A stretch of 64,000 nucleotides of DNA from Tenrec ecaudatus (taxonomy: Eukaryota > Chordata > Mammalia > Afrosoricida > Tenrecidae): contig NC_134531.1 in assembly GCF_050624435.1 (NCBI RefSeq), positions 255,330,812 through 255,394,811 of the forward strand. Direction: 5' to 3'. This document shows, piece by piece, positions 42,112 to 52,114 of this stretch. A program made the translations under genes and the position numbers. Numbering within the stretch: position 1 is the first letter of the stretch; the number at the start of each line of letters is the position of its first letter. The notes beneath the pieces are model-generated. The model was not told the DNA's origin. It made no database searches and saw only the letters and a program-made list of their open reading frames with translations.

Positions 42112-44310
42112 TTTCTCTATCATTTTATTGGGGGACTCGTACATCCCTGATACAATCCCTACATTGATTGCATCAGGCATGTTTGTACCTATGTTGCTTT
42201 CAATCATTTCCCGATATTTGCATCAGCTCCCCATTCCCTTCATTCCCCATGCCCCCAGGTAGATTATAAATTAGTATTATTTTCATATCTTACTTGGATG
42301 GCTGTCTCCCTTCCCCTGTGTTTTCTGCTGTTCTTTCCCCTAGGAGAGGGGTGCATGGTTATGTGTGGATCGTTGTGATCTATTCCACATTTCTCCCCCC
42401 ACCCTTTATCCCTACCCTATGGTATCACTATTCCCACTCATGTTCCTGGATTCTGGAGGTCGTGAGTCCTAATTTCTTACCAGTGTGCATGTTTCTCTCT
42501 AGTCTGAATTGGGATGCAGTACTGGGATCATGATAGTGGGGGTGAGGAAGCCTCAAGGAACCAGAGGAATATATTGTGTTTCATCAAAGCTTTACTGCAT
42601 CCTGGTATCTCATCCTTTCCCTTTGGCTCCTCTGTGGGAGAATTTTTCCATTGTCTAGAGATGGACTTTGGGTCTCGGCTCCCCACCCCTCTTGTTCTCC
42701 AAAATACATTTTTTGTTTGTTTGTTATGTGTCTTCTAATGCATATTACCTAGTCCCGATGTTTTTTTAGTAATCTCACTGACAGACGGTATGCTTCTTCC
42801 ACATAGGCTTATTTCTTCGCTGCTGAATGGGCACTTGTTTAACTTCAAGCCTTTAAGACCACAGACAATATATCTTTTAATAGCTGTGCACCATCTATAT
42901 TCTTCACATTTGCTTATGCACCTGTTTTATCTTCAACAATTGTGTCAGGAGGGTGAGCATCTCAGAATGCCAGATTGTTACAACAAAGTGTTCTTGTATT
43001 GTGGGTGGGTATGAGTAGGGGCCTGAAATCCATATATTACCAGAGTGTGTCGCTGAATACATAAATGTACATAGGACGATACCTCTGTTTTTGTATATTA
43101 ATGTATTTATATATGTACATATGCACACACCTATGCTTACACCTCTATCCATTGCTTTGCTTTCTAGGTCCTTCCTGTTTCCGTTTATCTTTCTCTTGTC
43201 CCACCATCGCTGTCCCCCTATTTCTTCCTCTTAGAACTTACTCTTTGCTAGTTTGCTGTGGCTCTGGATCCCCCAAAATGTCTATCTCCTCCTTGTTGTT
43301 GACTCTAATTCCCTAGTTATTCCTCTGTCGATGGTGCTGCCTGCTCCCTACACTTTCCCCCACCGCCCTTACTCCCTAAGTCCCCCTGGGACCTTGGGTC
43401 CCACTGTGTTCTCCTCAATCTTGCTTCCTATGCCTATCATACATAAATAGGCAAGCCAACTATGATAGAGACCCACCAAAAAGAGAACACACGATTTAAA
43501 GAAGAAAAGGAGAAGAAAGAAAAAACATAAAGACAGACAAGATTTTTCAAAAAGGAGAAAACATCCCATAATTCCAGGTCTGTTTGCTGACCTTCATGAC
43601 TCTCTCCTCACTAGTTTTTGGGGATCTCTGCCTCCCAGCCTGAAGTCCACTTTGGGGGCTCTTCCGGGCCTTCTTTGCTTTGCTTCAGTTGATAATCTGT
43701 CATGATCCTTTCTTGGTTCGCCCCGCTATGGGGCGTTCAGACCGCACTACTCTGTGACCCCAGATTTGTCCTCTGTTGCAGTCTGCTCCAGTGAGGGGAT
43801 AACATGACACCAGCTGTTGCCGGCCCCCCACAGTCCCCTCTGTGTCCCAGCCACTCCCCACAGGGAAGGCATTCTTTGGTCTGGTATGCCAGCACAGGGT
43901 CCAAACCAGCTGTCCCTTTTCTTTCTGAGTCTGCTTTGGTGTGTTCATGGCATTCTTGCCCCTCTCTCCAACCTGTAGGTTTAGTGATGTTTTCTGTCAC
44001 CCATATTTCTAGGGATGGGGTCAGATTGGCTCTTTTTGGTGTCAGCCCTGTAGCTGGCTCTTTTCCTGTGTTCCTCCATGCAGCCACGTTTTGGTACACC
44101 ATGGTAGGATGTGCATGCCCACCCCCAATTCTGTGGAGACTAAACCAATACTTCCCACTTGGGTGGGTTAGTGCCTTGCTCCCCACCCTCTGTCATCATC
44201 TCCATTCCCCCACCCCCTCCTTGTCTTCATCCCCGCTCCCTGCATTCCAGTTCTTTGTGTGGGATCTACATGTACTTCCTTGGGGAATTTCTTAACCCCT
44301 ATAACACCTG
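42112..44310 (-). mobile_element. L1 3' UTR, antisense, 5'-truncated
   Basis: Terminus TCATTTTATTGGGGGACTCG, then the same blocks as 31812-32945 (GGGATCATGATAGTGGGGGT, TTCAAGCCTTTAAGACCACA, CACCTGTTTTATCTTCAAC, AACAAAGTGTTCTTGTATTG) to about 43100. From about 43310 to 44310 the sequence is GC-rich and pyrimidine-rich; I take it as the upstream part of a longer 3' UTR but it has no counterpart elsewhere in the window. Frames of 149 and 163 codons on opposite strands at 43737-44295 overlap each other and are not genes. Confidence 0.7.
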
Positions 44311-44324
44311 GGGTACTTTTTGCT

Positions 44325-44450
44325 GCTTTGATTAGGTGCTCTGAAGTCAGTTCTGATTCATAGTGAGCCCATGTCCAACAGAGTGAAGCATCTCCTGATC
44401 CTGCCCCATCCTCACAATTGTTAATATGCTTAAGCTCATTGCCTTAGAGG
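44325..44450 (-). mobile_element. RTE 3' fragment, antisense
   Basis: GTTCTGATTCATAGTGAGCC, CAACAGAGTGAAGCATCTCC, TGATCCTGCCCCATCCTCAC and ATATGCTTAAGCTCATTG are antisense RTE 3' blocks. Confidence 0.8.
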
Positions 44451-44614
44451 TAAGGATAGTGCCATTTCATTTCACACACTTTGGCCATGGCAGGAGAGAG
44501 CAGATCCTGGATTCCAGAGGCACAAGTAGATTGGGAGGACCTGCTCCAACACGTTCACCCGATTGGTTCAAACTGCCTCTTCGAGTGAATCATTATGTGG
44601 TTAACCATTTTTAA
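44451..44614 (-). mobile_element. Possible AfroSINE, antisense, decayed
   Basis: GGTTCAAACTGCCTCTTCGA and ATTATGTGGTTAACCATTTT resemble the antisense tRNA-derived head; the rest is too diverged to align by eye. Confidence 0.4.
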
Positions 44615-45005
44615 AAAATGTTTCATTGGCAGCTCTTACAGTTATCATAGCATCCCCCAGTTCAATCACTTCAAGCATTATTGTACAGTTGCTACCACAA
44701 TCAGTTCCAAAACATTTTCTTTCTTCCTGTACTCCTTGACGTTAGCTGCCCTATATCCTCTCTTTCCCTCCCCCTACCCACCAGGAACCTTTGTTTATTC
44801 ATTATATCTTACACCATCTATTATATCCATTCACAGGCAATTCTGATGTTCCCTCCTCTTGAGTGGGGTTATACAGTCATCAGTGCTATCGGCTCACACT
44901 TCCCACCTTTCACTCTGCACTCTTTCAGTACTCTCAATGAATCATTACTCTCGTTACTCTTTCTGAAGGGTTATCTATCTTGGTTTTCATGTATCCAATG
45001 ATCTT
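44615..45005 (-). mobile_element. L1 second-subfamily 3' end, antisense
   Basis: TTCATTGGCAGCTCTTACAG, CCCAGTTCAATCACTTCAAG, GTTATACAGTCATCAGTGCT and GAAGGGTTATCTATCTTGGT are the reverse complement of 38265-38668. Confidence 0.8.
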
Positions 45006-46239
45006 AATTATACAAAAGAACATACACAAGTCTAGCATGATTAATGAGGTAAAACAAATAAAAACCAAAAATTTAAAGGGAAGAAATATTAAAGAAATAG
45101 AGGATTGGTGCCAGTAGGATTTTTTAGAGAGCTACTCTTACAGAATTAGAGACAATCCTCTTTCAGACTGAGACAGAGTCATCTCATTATTAGAAAATTC
45201 TCTCTTTCAAACAAACACTTCTAAGATGTGAAATGTTTCCTGGGCTACCACCCCAAAGTAAACAAGGGGTGGTCCCGTATGATGCACTCCATACCTTACA
45301 CCCAATACATGAGGTAAGTAGTAGTTTTCCTTTTAACAATGCAGAAAACTGAAGCATGCAGCTAGAATAAAAAGCGCATTTCATTTGAAACAATAAGGGA
45401 AAGAAAAATATCAGCTTTGATGGCAAGAATTGTGTGTGTGTATATGTGTGTGTGTGTGTTCCCCTAATGCACTTTGGAAACTTCACATGACTAAGAAAAC
45501 AATATAACTAAGACCATGCTGAGCAGATTAAAGCATCAGGAAATATAAAGATATAGATGACTGATTCAACTCATTATAACTGGTTCTGTAAGATAGACAT
45601 TCACTACATTTTGAGTGGAGTTCATGGAATTTCTCCCCTTTTCAATGGTAAATGAGATGTACATATTTGAGCTGATTAAAAGAAATGCATACACATTAGA
45701 ACAAAAGGTGAACCTATGGTACAAGGACCTGAGTTTGAACCAATAGGATATTTTGAAAAAATGGTGGTAAATAGACAGATTTAGTTTACAAATATCATAT
45801 AGAAACATGTAAAATTATTCTCAGGGGTTAATGCTGACTAAAATCAATGAAAAACCATATTTTTTTATCTTCATGAAGTTTAGGAAATCTATTTTACTTG
45901 ATTATAAATAGTTATCTTGAAGGGGTAATCTTTTTCTTACACAGTAGAGACAGAGTAGAGAAATACTGACCTCAAAAAAATATAAATTTGAGATACAGAA
46001 ATGTACTTCATATCCATGATTTGTGATCATATCTATAACAATAGAAAAGACATCTATAGAGAGATGTTTATTGCTCAGGTAGTTACTTAAAAGTTTATTG
46101 ATGATACATTAATAGCAGGAACATTTTAATCAAGAGCCATAACTCTTTCTACTATATTTAAAAATATATAACAAAATCTCTATATTTTATCCTTCCTCAT
46201 GAAATAGAAATATTGACAATATATCACTCAATAAATAAT
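45006..46239. other. Unassigned AT-rich DNA with a short TG array
   Basis: A broken (TG)n run lies at about 45430-45460. No repeat family or gene recognised. Confidence 0.4.
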
Positions 46240-46345
46240 AAATATTTTGAATGAATATAATATTTAATATTACTTATTGAAAATAATAAATATCATTTAT
46301 TAAATATTATTTATTGAAATGATAAATATTATTTATTGAATTATA
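46240..46345. repeat. Imperfect AT-only tandem array
   Basis: Repeated ATAAATATTATTTATTGAA-like units, roughly 22 bases each, at least three to four copies with changes. Almost no G or C. Confidence 0.75.
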
Positions 46346-47939
46346 AAATAGAATATTATTTTTCATGTTGCATACTTTTTCAAATAGTAAAAATTATACT
46401 CAATTTTGAGAAAGGATAACTGAAACAATTTTACTTAGCTTATGGTGAATTAATAACATGATTCTATAATAAAAATAAATCTAGGTAAAGGAGAAGTACA
46501 TACCTGAGGAGATCAACTTTAAATAGGATTGTCAGCTGTGCTTACTGAAAAGCAGATATTTAATATTTTAATGGAGATGAGGGTGTCAGACAAAACAGAA
46601 TATAGAGTTTTCTAGGCAGATGGTGCAACACATTTTAAGTCTATAGTGGGAAGATAAGTGACTCACTCAAAGAATAGAAGGACAGTCATGTGAGTGGGGA
46701 AGAGAGTTGGGAAAGTGGTAAACCGTAAGATGGGAAGTCAGAGAGGAATCGCAGGCCAGATCGTGTAGTGCTTGAGGGCCTGTGGACTAGGACAAGGAAG
46801 CTGCCTTTGGCTGTGAATGCAGACGAGGGGCGTTGTTAGGTGTTTGAGCACTTCCTATAAACTGAATTTTAGAAATTGTATTGAGAACAAAATGATAAAG
46901 TGAGGAGACTAGATACAAATCAGCACACAGGAAGCTAGTGCTACAACAGATATGATAGTATGTTAAGTCAATGGAAGTTATATGAAGTACTTAGATCTAG
47001 GATTCATTTTGAAGAACTAATAGAATTCTCTGACGACTTGAATGGGGGATATGAGAGAACGAAGATATAAGGAAAGATATTTGCCTTAACTACTGGAAGA
47101 CAGGGTCATGATTTACTAAGAACAGAAAGACAGTGGTTGGTGCCGGTGTACGGAGGAATGTCCTGACTCAAATATACCGTATTCGAGCTGTCGTAGGCAT
47201 TCCAATAGAGCTGTGCAGCTGCACGTTGACTGTGAAAGCTTGGGGACTAGGGATATGATGGATACATGGGTTTTACTTACTAGGAATCATCACACTTCAT
47301 ACTTAATATAGTAGATTTCTAATGCAGGAGTGTAGAAGAGAGTAAAATGTCCAGAGTCACAGGGGTTTAAGAAGTTACAAAGAGAAAAAAATGAGAAAAA
47401 CTATCAATAAATAGATTGTAGGCAGAAACAAATGAAGAAAATATTTCAAGGAGGAGTGAGTAACACATTTTTGTCTGTGGTATTGACAGTTTAAATAAGG
47501 CAATGATTGAGAATTGACCATTGGATTTAGAAAGGAAGTGCTCATTGGTGATAGCAATAAGGGCAATGTCAGTGGAATTCTGTAACTGAAACTTTAATTT
47601 CCGGTTTATAAGAGAATGAAAGCAGTTAAATTAAAAGGAAGTATAGAATACAACAATGCTTCTCAAATTTTAATTTGCATACAAATCATTGGAGGACCAG
47701 GCTACTAGTAAATTCTTAGGAGTCAGTCAGGTTAAACTCAAGATTCTATATTTCTAAAAATACCTCAGCTTAAGTTAATGTTGCTGCTTCATAGATATTC
47801 TTGGATAGCAATAGTATTTAAAAAACTCATTTAAAGTATCTTTTTGGATGAGTTTGTAAAGGGAGAGATGCATTTTACCGATGTTATTTTTTCAACGAGA
47901 TAATTAACATCGTATTTACATGATCAGGAAAAGATGTGA
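46346..47939. other. Mostly unassigned; possible ancient mammalian repeat at about 46680-47580
   Basis: GGCCAGATCGTGTAGTGCTT, TTTCAAGGAGGAGTGAGTAA and GAATTGACCATTGGATTTAG resemble, in the same order, a widespread old placental repeat whose family name I cannot assign safely. The rest shows nothing. Confidence 0.35.
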
Positions 47940-48030
47940 TGACATAAATGTATGAGCAGAATTGTATCAATAAGAATGTTGTATGAAAATTGTAGATAGG
48001 CTTATTGACAACCTGCTTTATGGACATGGA
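47940..48030 (+). mobile_element. RTE copy at 48-49 kb, segment 1
   Basis: ATAGGCTTATTGACAACCTG directly precedes where YADD should follow; it is cut by a SINE. The match upstream of 47990 is weak. Confidence 0.65.
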
Positions 48031-48224
48031 ATGAATTTACTGGAGTAGTAGATATGCACTGGGCTACACTGTGATGTCAGCAGTGTGAAACAGCCAGCCA
48101 CTCTGGGGGTTCCTAATCCTTAAAGAGTTAGTCTCAGAACAGTACAGGGGCTCTTTCACCCTGCCTGTTAGGGTTATCAGGAGTTAGAATGGACCAGACG
48201 GCGGTGTTTTTGTTGTTGTTGTTT
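48031..48224 (+). mobile_element. AfroSINE inserted within the RT active site codons
   Basis: Head ACTGGAGTAGTAGATATGCA and CTGGGCTACACTGTGATGTC, B-box-like GTGTGAAACAGCCAGCCA, 3' AGTTAGAATGGACCAGACGG and a GTTTTTGTTGTTGTTGTT tail. It sits between CTGCTTTATG and TTATATGCAGATGAC, so the short target TTATG is present on both sides. Confidence 0.85.
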
Positions 48225-48777
48225 TATATGCAGATGACACAGGCTTGCTTGCTGAAAGCTAGGAAGAATTGAAGCACTTGCAATGCAATCTAGAGAATAA
48301 TAATTTTCATAACCGGACCAACAGGTAACATCATGGCAAATGGAGGAAAGTGTGACATTTTCAAGGATTGCCTTTTGGCTGGATCCACAATCACTACTCA
48401 TGGAAGGAGCAGTCAGGAGAATTAGGTAAATTTGCCACATAAGACCTCTTCAAAGTGCTGAAAAGCAAGGATGGATGTCACGTGGAGGGCTCAGGTAAAC
48501 TTTACCACACCATGGTGATTTCAGTAGCTTTACATGCATGTGAATGCTGGCCCTTGAATAAGGAAGACCAAAGAAGAGTAGGTGCATTTGAAGTATGTTG
48601 CTAGTAAAGTATATTAAAAGGACCTTGGAGTGTCAAAAGAACGAATGAATTGGTCTGGCTAGAAGTACAGTCTGAATATTCCGTGGAAACAAATAAGCCA
48701 ACTCAGCTCACATACATTTGACCCGTGGTCAGGAGAGATCAGCCCCTGGAAAAGGATGTTGTGCTTGACACAGTACT
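48225..48777 (+). mobile_element. RTE copy, segment 2 (YADD to C-terminus)
   Basis: YADD at 48227-48238 in YADDTGLLAES, then GGCTGGATCCACAATCACTA, GAAGGAGCAGTCAGGAGAAT, AAGACCTCTTCAAAGTGCTG, CATGCATGTGAATGCTGGCC and AGAGATCAGCCCCTGGAAAA. Among the RTE fragments here, this one keeps its coding sense best. Confidence 0.88.
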
Positions 48778-48985
48778 CAAAACCGAAGCAAACACTAACA
48801 CCAGGCCGAGCTAACTCAGAGAGACCCTACACGGCAGGAGGAACTGACCCCGGGTGTTTCGGAGCAGAGAACTCCCGTGGAAGCAGAAAGCCTTGTCTCT
48901 TTCCCATAGAGCAGCTGATGGTTCCAAACCGCTATCCTGGCCGTTAGCAGCCCAGCACAAGCTCTACGCCTCCAGGGCTCCTCTG
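48778..48985 (-). mobile_element. Full-length, CpG-rich AfroSINE, antisense
   Basis: Tail AAAACCGAAGCAAACACTAA, body GAGAGACCCTACACGGCAGG and CCATAGAGCAGCTGATGGTT, B box within TTCCAAACCGCTATCCTGGC, head GGCCGTTAGCAGCCCAGCAC and TACGCCTCCAGGGCTCCTCT. About 208 bases, with several CpGs kept, so probably a younger copy than the others. Confidence 0.88.
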
Positions 48986-49153
48986 GAAAGCAGGTTTGAG
49001 AAAGAGGGGCCGATCCTGGACAAGGTGAAATGACAGCGGTGGCAACCATGGGTATAAACCTAAGACCAGGTGTGAAAGGACCGGGCAGGGAGTATTTCAT
49101 TTCGTTGAACACAGGGGGCCCTGAGTTGGAATCTACTTTATAGCACCTAACGA
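48986..49153 (+). mobile_element. RTE copy, segment 3 (3' end)
   Basis: AGAGGGGCCGATCCTGGACA, GACAGCGGTGGCAACCATGG, AAAGGACCGGGCAGGGAGTA, TTTCATTTCGTTGAACACAG and TAGCACCTAACG complete the element begun at 47940. Confidence 0.88.
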
Positions 49154-50414
49154 TGGAAGCAGAAGGACATTTTCAGAAGGCTACAATTGGGTGTGAAAGA
49201 CAGGAGAAGTTTGAAACTGCAATGGCTTAAGTTGACTCTAGCTGTTGAAATTGAGTAACAGGAAGACATTTGAAAATATAGCTACCGATGTGGGAAAAGA
49301 GTGAGCTGTGGAAGTCGGATCATATATATTTATTGATTTGTTCTTCCTGATCATTTTGATTTTCTCGGTGAATTAAGAAGTTGAAATTGAAGGTGGTGTA
49401 TTAGATAACTGTAACCAGTTACCAAGTAGCATTGAAGGTTTATTTGAAGTTCAGATTATGGTTTTAAAATTTAATATCTTAAGTGCTTGTGGTTGTTTTT
49501 CCAGTTATTTTTCAGCCTTCCAGTTAGGGGTGGAATTTCAATATAAAATTACAAGGACATGGTAGACTTAAATGTACAAGAATACCTATGAAAATTTGTA
49601 AGGGATGCAAACTGGGAAAGGGAGATTTTGAATGAGAGTAAGTAAAAATGTAAAGTTAAAAAAACTCAAAATGCTGGAAGTATTCTCCATGTGTGCACTT
49701 AAACACAGGTGTGTCTTGCATCTGGCAGATAATTGTAAGGATGGTGTGGCCATCCTTTTTGGACATGCATTTGATACTATAGTTTTTAGAGTAGAGAATG
49801 TGAGAATGATCTGCAAATGAAAATCAGGAACAAGTTGGCGATGTGCTGTGCTTTGAATGTTATAAGGATAATGGAGAGAAGCAACCTTTTGATAAGCCAG
49901 AAGCAGCCTTTTTAGGTGTGACCCTTTGGGAAGAATTATGAGTTAAAATGTATTTTGTTAATAATGGCTCCTTTTCCCAGGGGGTCACAGTGGACAGATT
50001 TACAATATCTGGGAAGGTGTCTACATGAACAAATCAGGATGTAAAGTTCTATGAGTGATATGAAGCTTTAAGTTTGGGGTGAAGGAAGCAGAGGTTTTTG
50101 TGTTCCATCTTAATGCTTACAGATGAAATGTAGGAGGCATGGATGGCAGGGTCTTAAGGGAATAGATAAGGCTCAATCTTAAGCATTTTATAAAAGGATC
50201 ATCTTTCAAGGAAATGGGAGGTGCTTTCTGTTAGCTTGCCTTGCAGCTGAATGGCAGAAGATGTATAGAAGAAAAATAACAGTGTATGAAATGAGGAGGG
50301 TTGATAAACTTAATTTGTATCAAGAAGACTGAAAGACTTGCCACATTAAACTTTCATAGAAGAATCAGAAAATTGCTATCTTCATAACTAAAATCTAAAA
50401 ATAATAATAATAAC
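49154..50414. other. Unassigned DNA
   Basis: No repeat or gene recognised; frames on both strands at 49586-49820 overlap and have no domain. Confidence 0.4.
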
Positions 50415-50545
50415 ATGAAGCATTTACTATTTCCAGATAGTGTTTTAAGTGCTTTACATATAATAATTTCTTTAACTCTAATAATAACCTCATTAAATAA
50501 GCAGAATTAGGATCTCGATGTTGTAGAAAAGGTAGATGGAGAAAT
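50415..50545 (+). mobile_element. MIR SINE
   Basis: GATAGTGTTTTAAGTGCTTT followed by ACATATAATAATTTCTTTAA, CTCTAATAATAACCTCATTA and GATGTTGTAGAAAAGGTAGA follows the core and tRNA-distal order of MIR. Followed by an AAATA-rich stretch (50545-50575). Confidence 0.7.
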
Positions 50546-51682
50546 AAATAAATACATAAATAGACAAATAAATAGGCTAAATTCACAAAGATTCAAATCC
50601 ATAGAATTTTGCTATTATTAAATGTGCACTTACAATATTTGAAAAAAACTGGCTCTTATTTTGTAAATTGATTAGTAGACACAGTATTTTTCTGTTAACT
50701 GGTTTTTTAGGAGCAGAATTATTTCCCACACTTTACACATAAAGTTTTACTGGGAACATATAAATTCCTACAATTTGGAGATAGAAAAACTCCTGCTGAT
50801 CATTTAAAGTAATCTACTTGTCCTTGTTTTTAGTTCTTCCCAGGTCTTAGCACTAGGCCTGTAATATAATAGTCCCTGAGAAATTGTGGGTTGTATAAAA
50901 ATTAAACTGGGGAAAAAAAAACACCCACAGTTTCCAGATTTATAGTCACTTCTTTAAGCTGACACTCTGAAGAACTCGATTTTTACTCTCTCTCATGTAT
51001 TTTAAATATGTATTGTGCACAAGTATGTCACTGTTTCTGTATAGAAACCATCATTAGATTAAAAAACTAAGAAACACTAAATTTTATAATAGGAAATTAT
51101 TATTTCTTCACACGGATAGATACAAATCTTTTGGATGAGTGTATTTGAAATTGTAACCATTATTAACTCTTCCAAATTGCCAAATCATGTAAATAAACAT
51201 TTAGTCTTATAAATGAGTTACATAATTTAGTTTATTCAATTCTTGAGAAAATATGATTTTTGTATGTTACAATTTATATTCTCAGCAGTAAATTTTTTGG
51301 AAAGCTAGAGTTTACAGAGATAACCTTAAATCCATCACAGTGTCTCCATATAGATTTAACTTCCAGTGAATTCTTTCTGTTCATTAACTGGCAATGGCAA
51401 TAGCTTTGCCCTCAGGTAGAGTGCATTCAGAAATAGATTATTACCACCCCCTAGCCTGGACAATGAGTTTCTGCTCCTTGTGTGGTCCCTTAGGAGGACA
51501 GTTCCTAAAAGTTTCCAAGAGAAGAGTCAGTTGAGTCCAGTCAGTGGGGTTCCCTAGACTTCAAATGTCATATATGAGAATTGGTACTCAAGAAATTATT
51601 GGTTTAAAATTTGATGGCCAATTCAATGGGGGCAAAAACAACCCTGCACTTATGGAAAGAAAACAATAAGAGTATTTACCTT
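50546..51682. other. Unassigned AT-rich DNA
   Basis: Nothing recognised. Confidence 0.4.
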
Positions 51683-52114
51683 TGTGGTAGTTAGATTATT
51701 TTAGGTGAACTTGGAGATATATGAATGTGTCAGGGTGGAATTCAACCTGTCAATCAGGTCCCAGCTTAATAGTGCCTCTTTGGGGGTGTAGTCTTATCAT
51801 AAGGAAATCTTTGGGAACCTCCTTTCTCTGCCTCTTTGCCTTTTGGCTTGCTGGGACTCTGCCACTGATCCTGAGGGGCCAATGCGCTGTCATGTTTTCA
51901 CTGACCTTGGATCTGGGCCCATCAGCCTGCAATCTTCCTATAGTCTGCATCACTGTGAGTCTGAAGAAGGACTTGGAGACTAATACTCAACTCGTGGACT
52001 TGAGTTGGACTTGGCTGGTATGCCTTCTCCCTATATAATTTCTTCATGATTAAAACTTTTCTACATAGATGAATGTCACTGGGATTGTTTTTCTAGTCAA
52101 TCTGGCCTAACACA
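51683..52114 (+). mobile_element. Solo ERVL-like LTR, sense
   Basis: Starts TGTGGTAGTTAGATTATT and ends TCTGGCCTAACACA. GATTAAAACTTTTCTACATA near the end stands where the related copies carry a poly(A) signal. Flanks (ACCTT, ATATG) do not match, so the duplication has decayed or the ends recombined. Frames of 105 and 67 codons on opposite strands are LTR sequence. Confidence 0.82.

Noticed and set aside
43737-44295. Open frames of 163 codons (plus) and 149 codons (minus) on the same DNA
   Set aside because: They overlap on opposite strands in GC-rich L1-related 3' UTR sequence, lack any domain, and are best explained by low stop-codon frequency from base composition.
48031-48224. tRNA gene from the SINE head regions
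   Set aside because: The tRNA-like heads are part of AfroSINE copies, with decayed A and B boxes and no cloverleaf that I could fold by eye.
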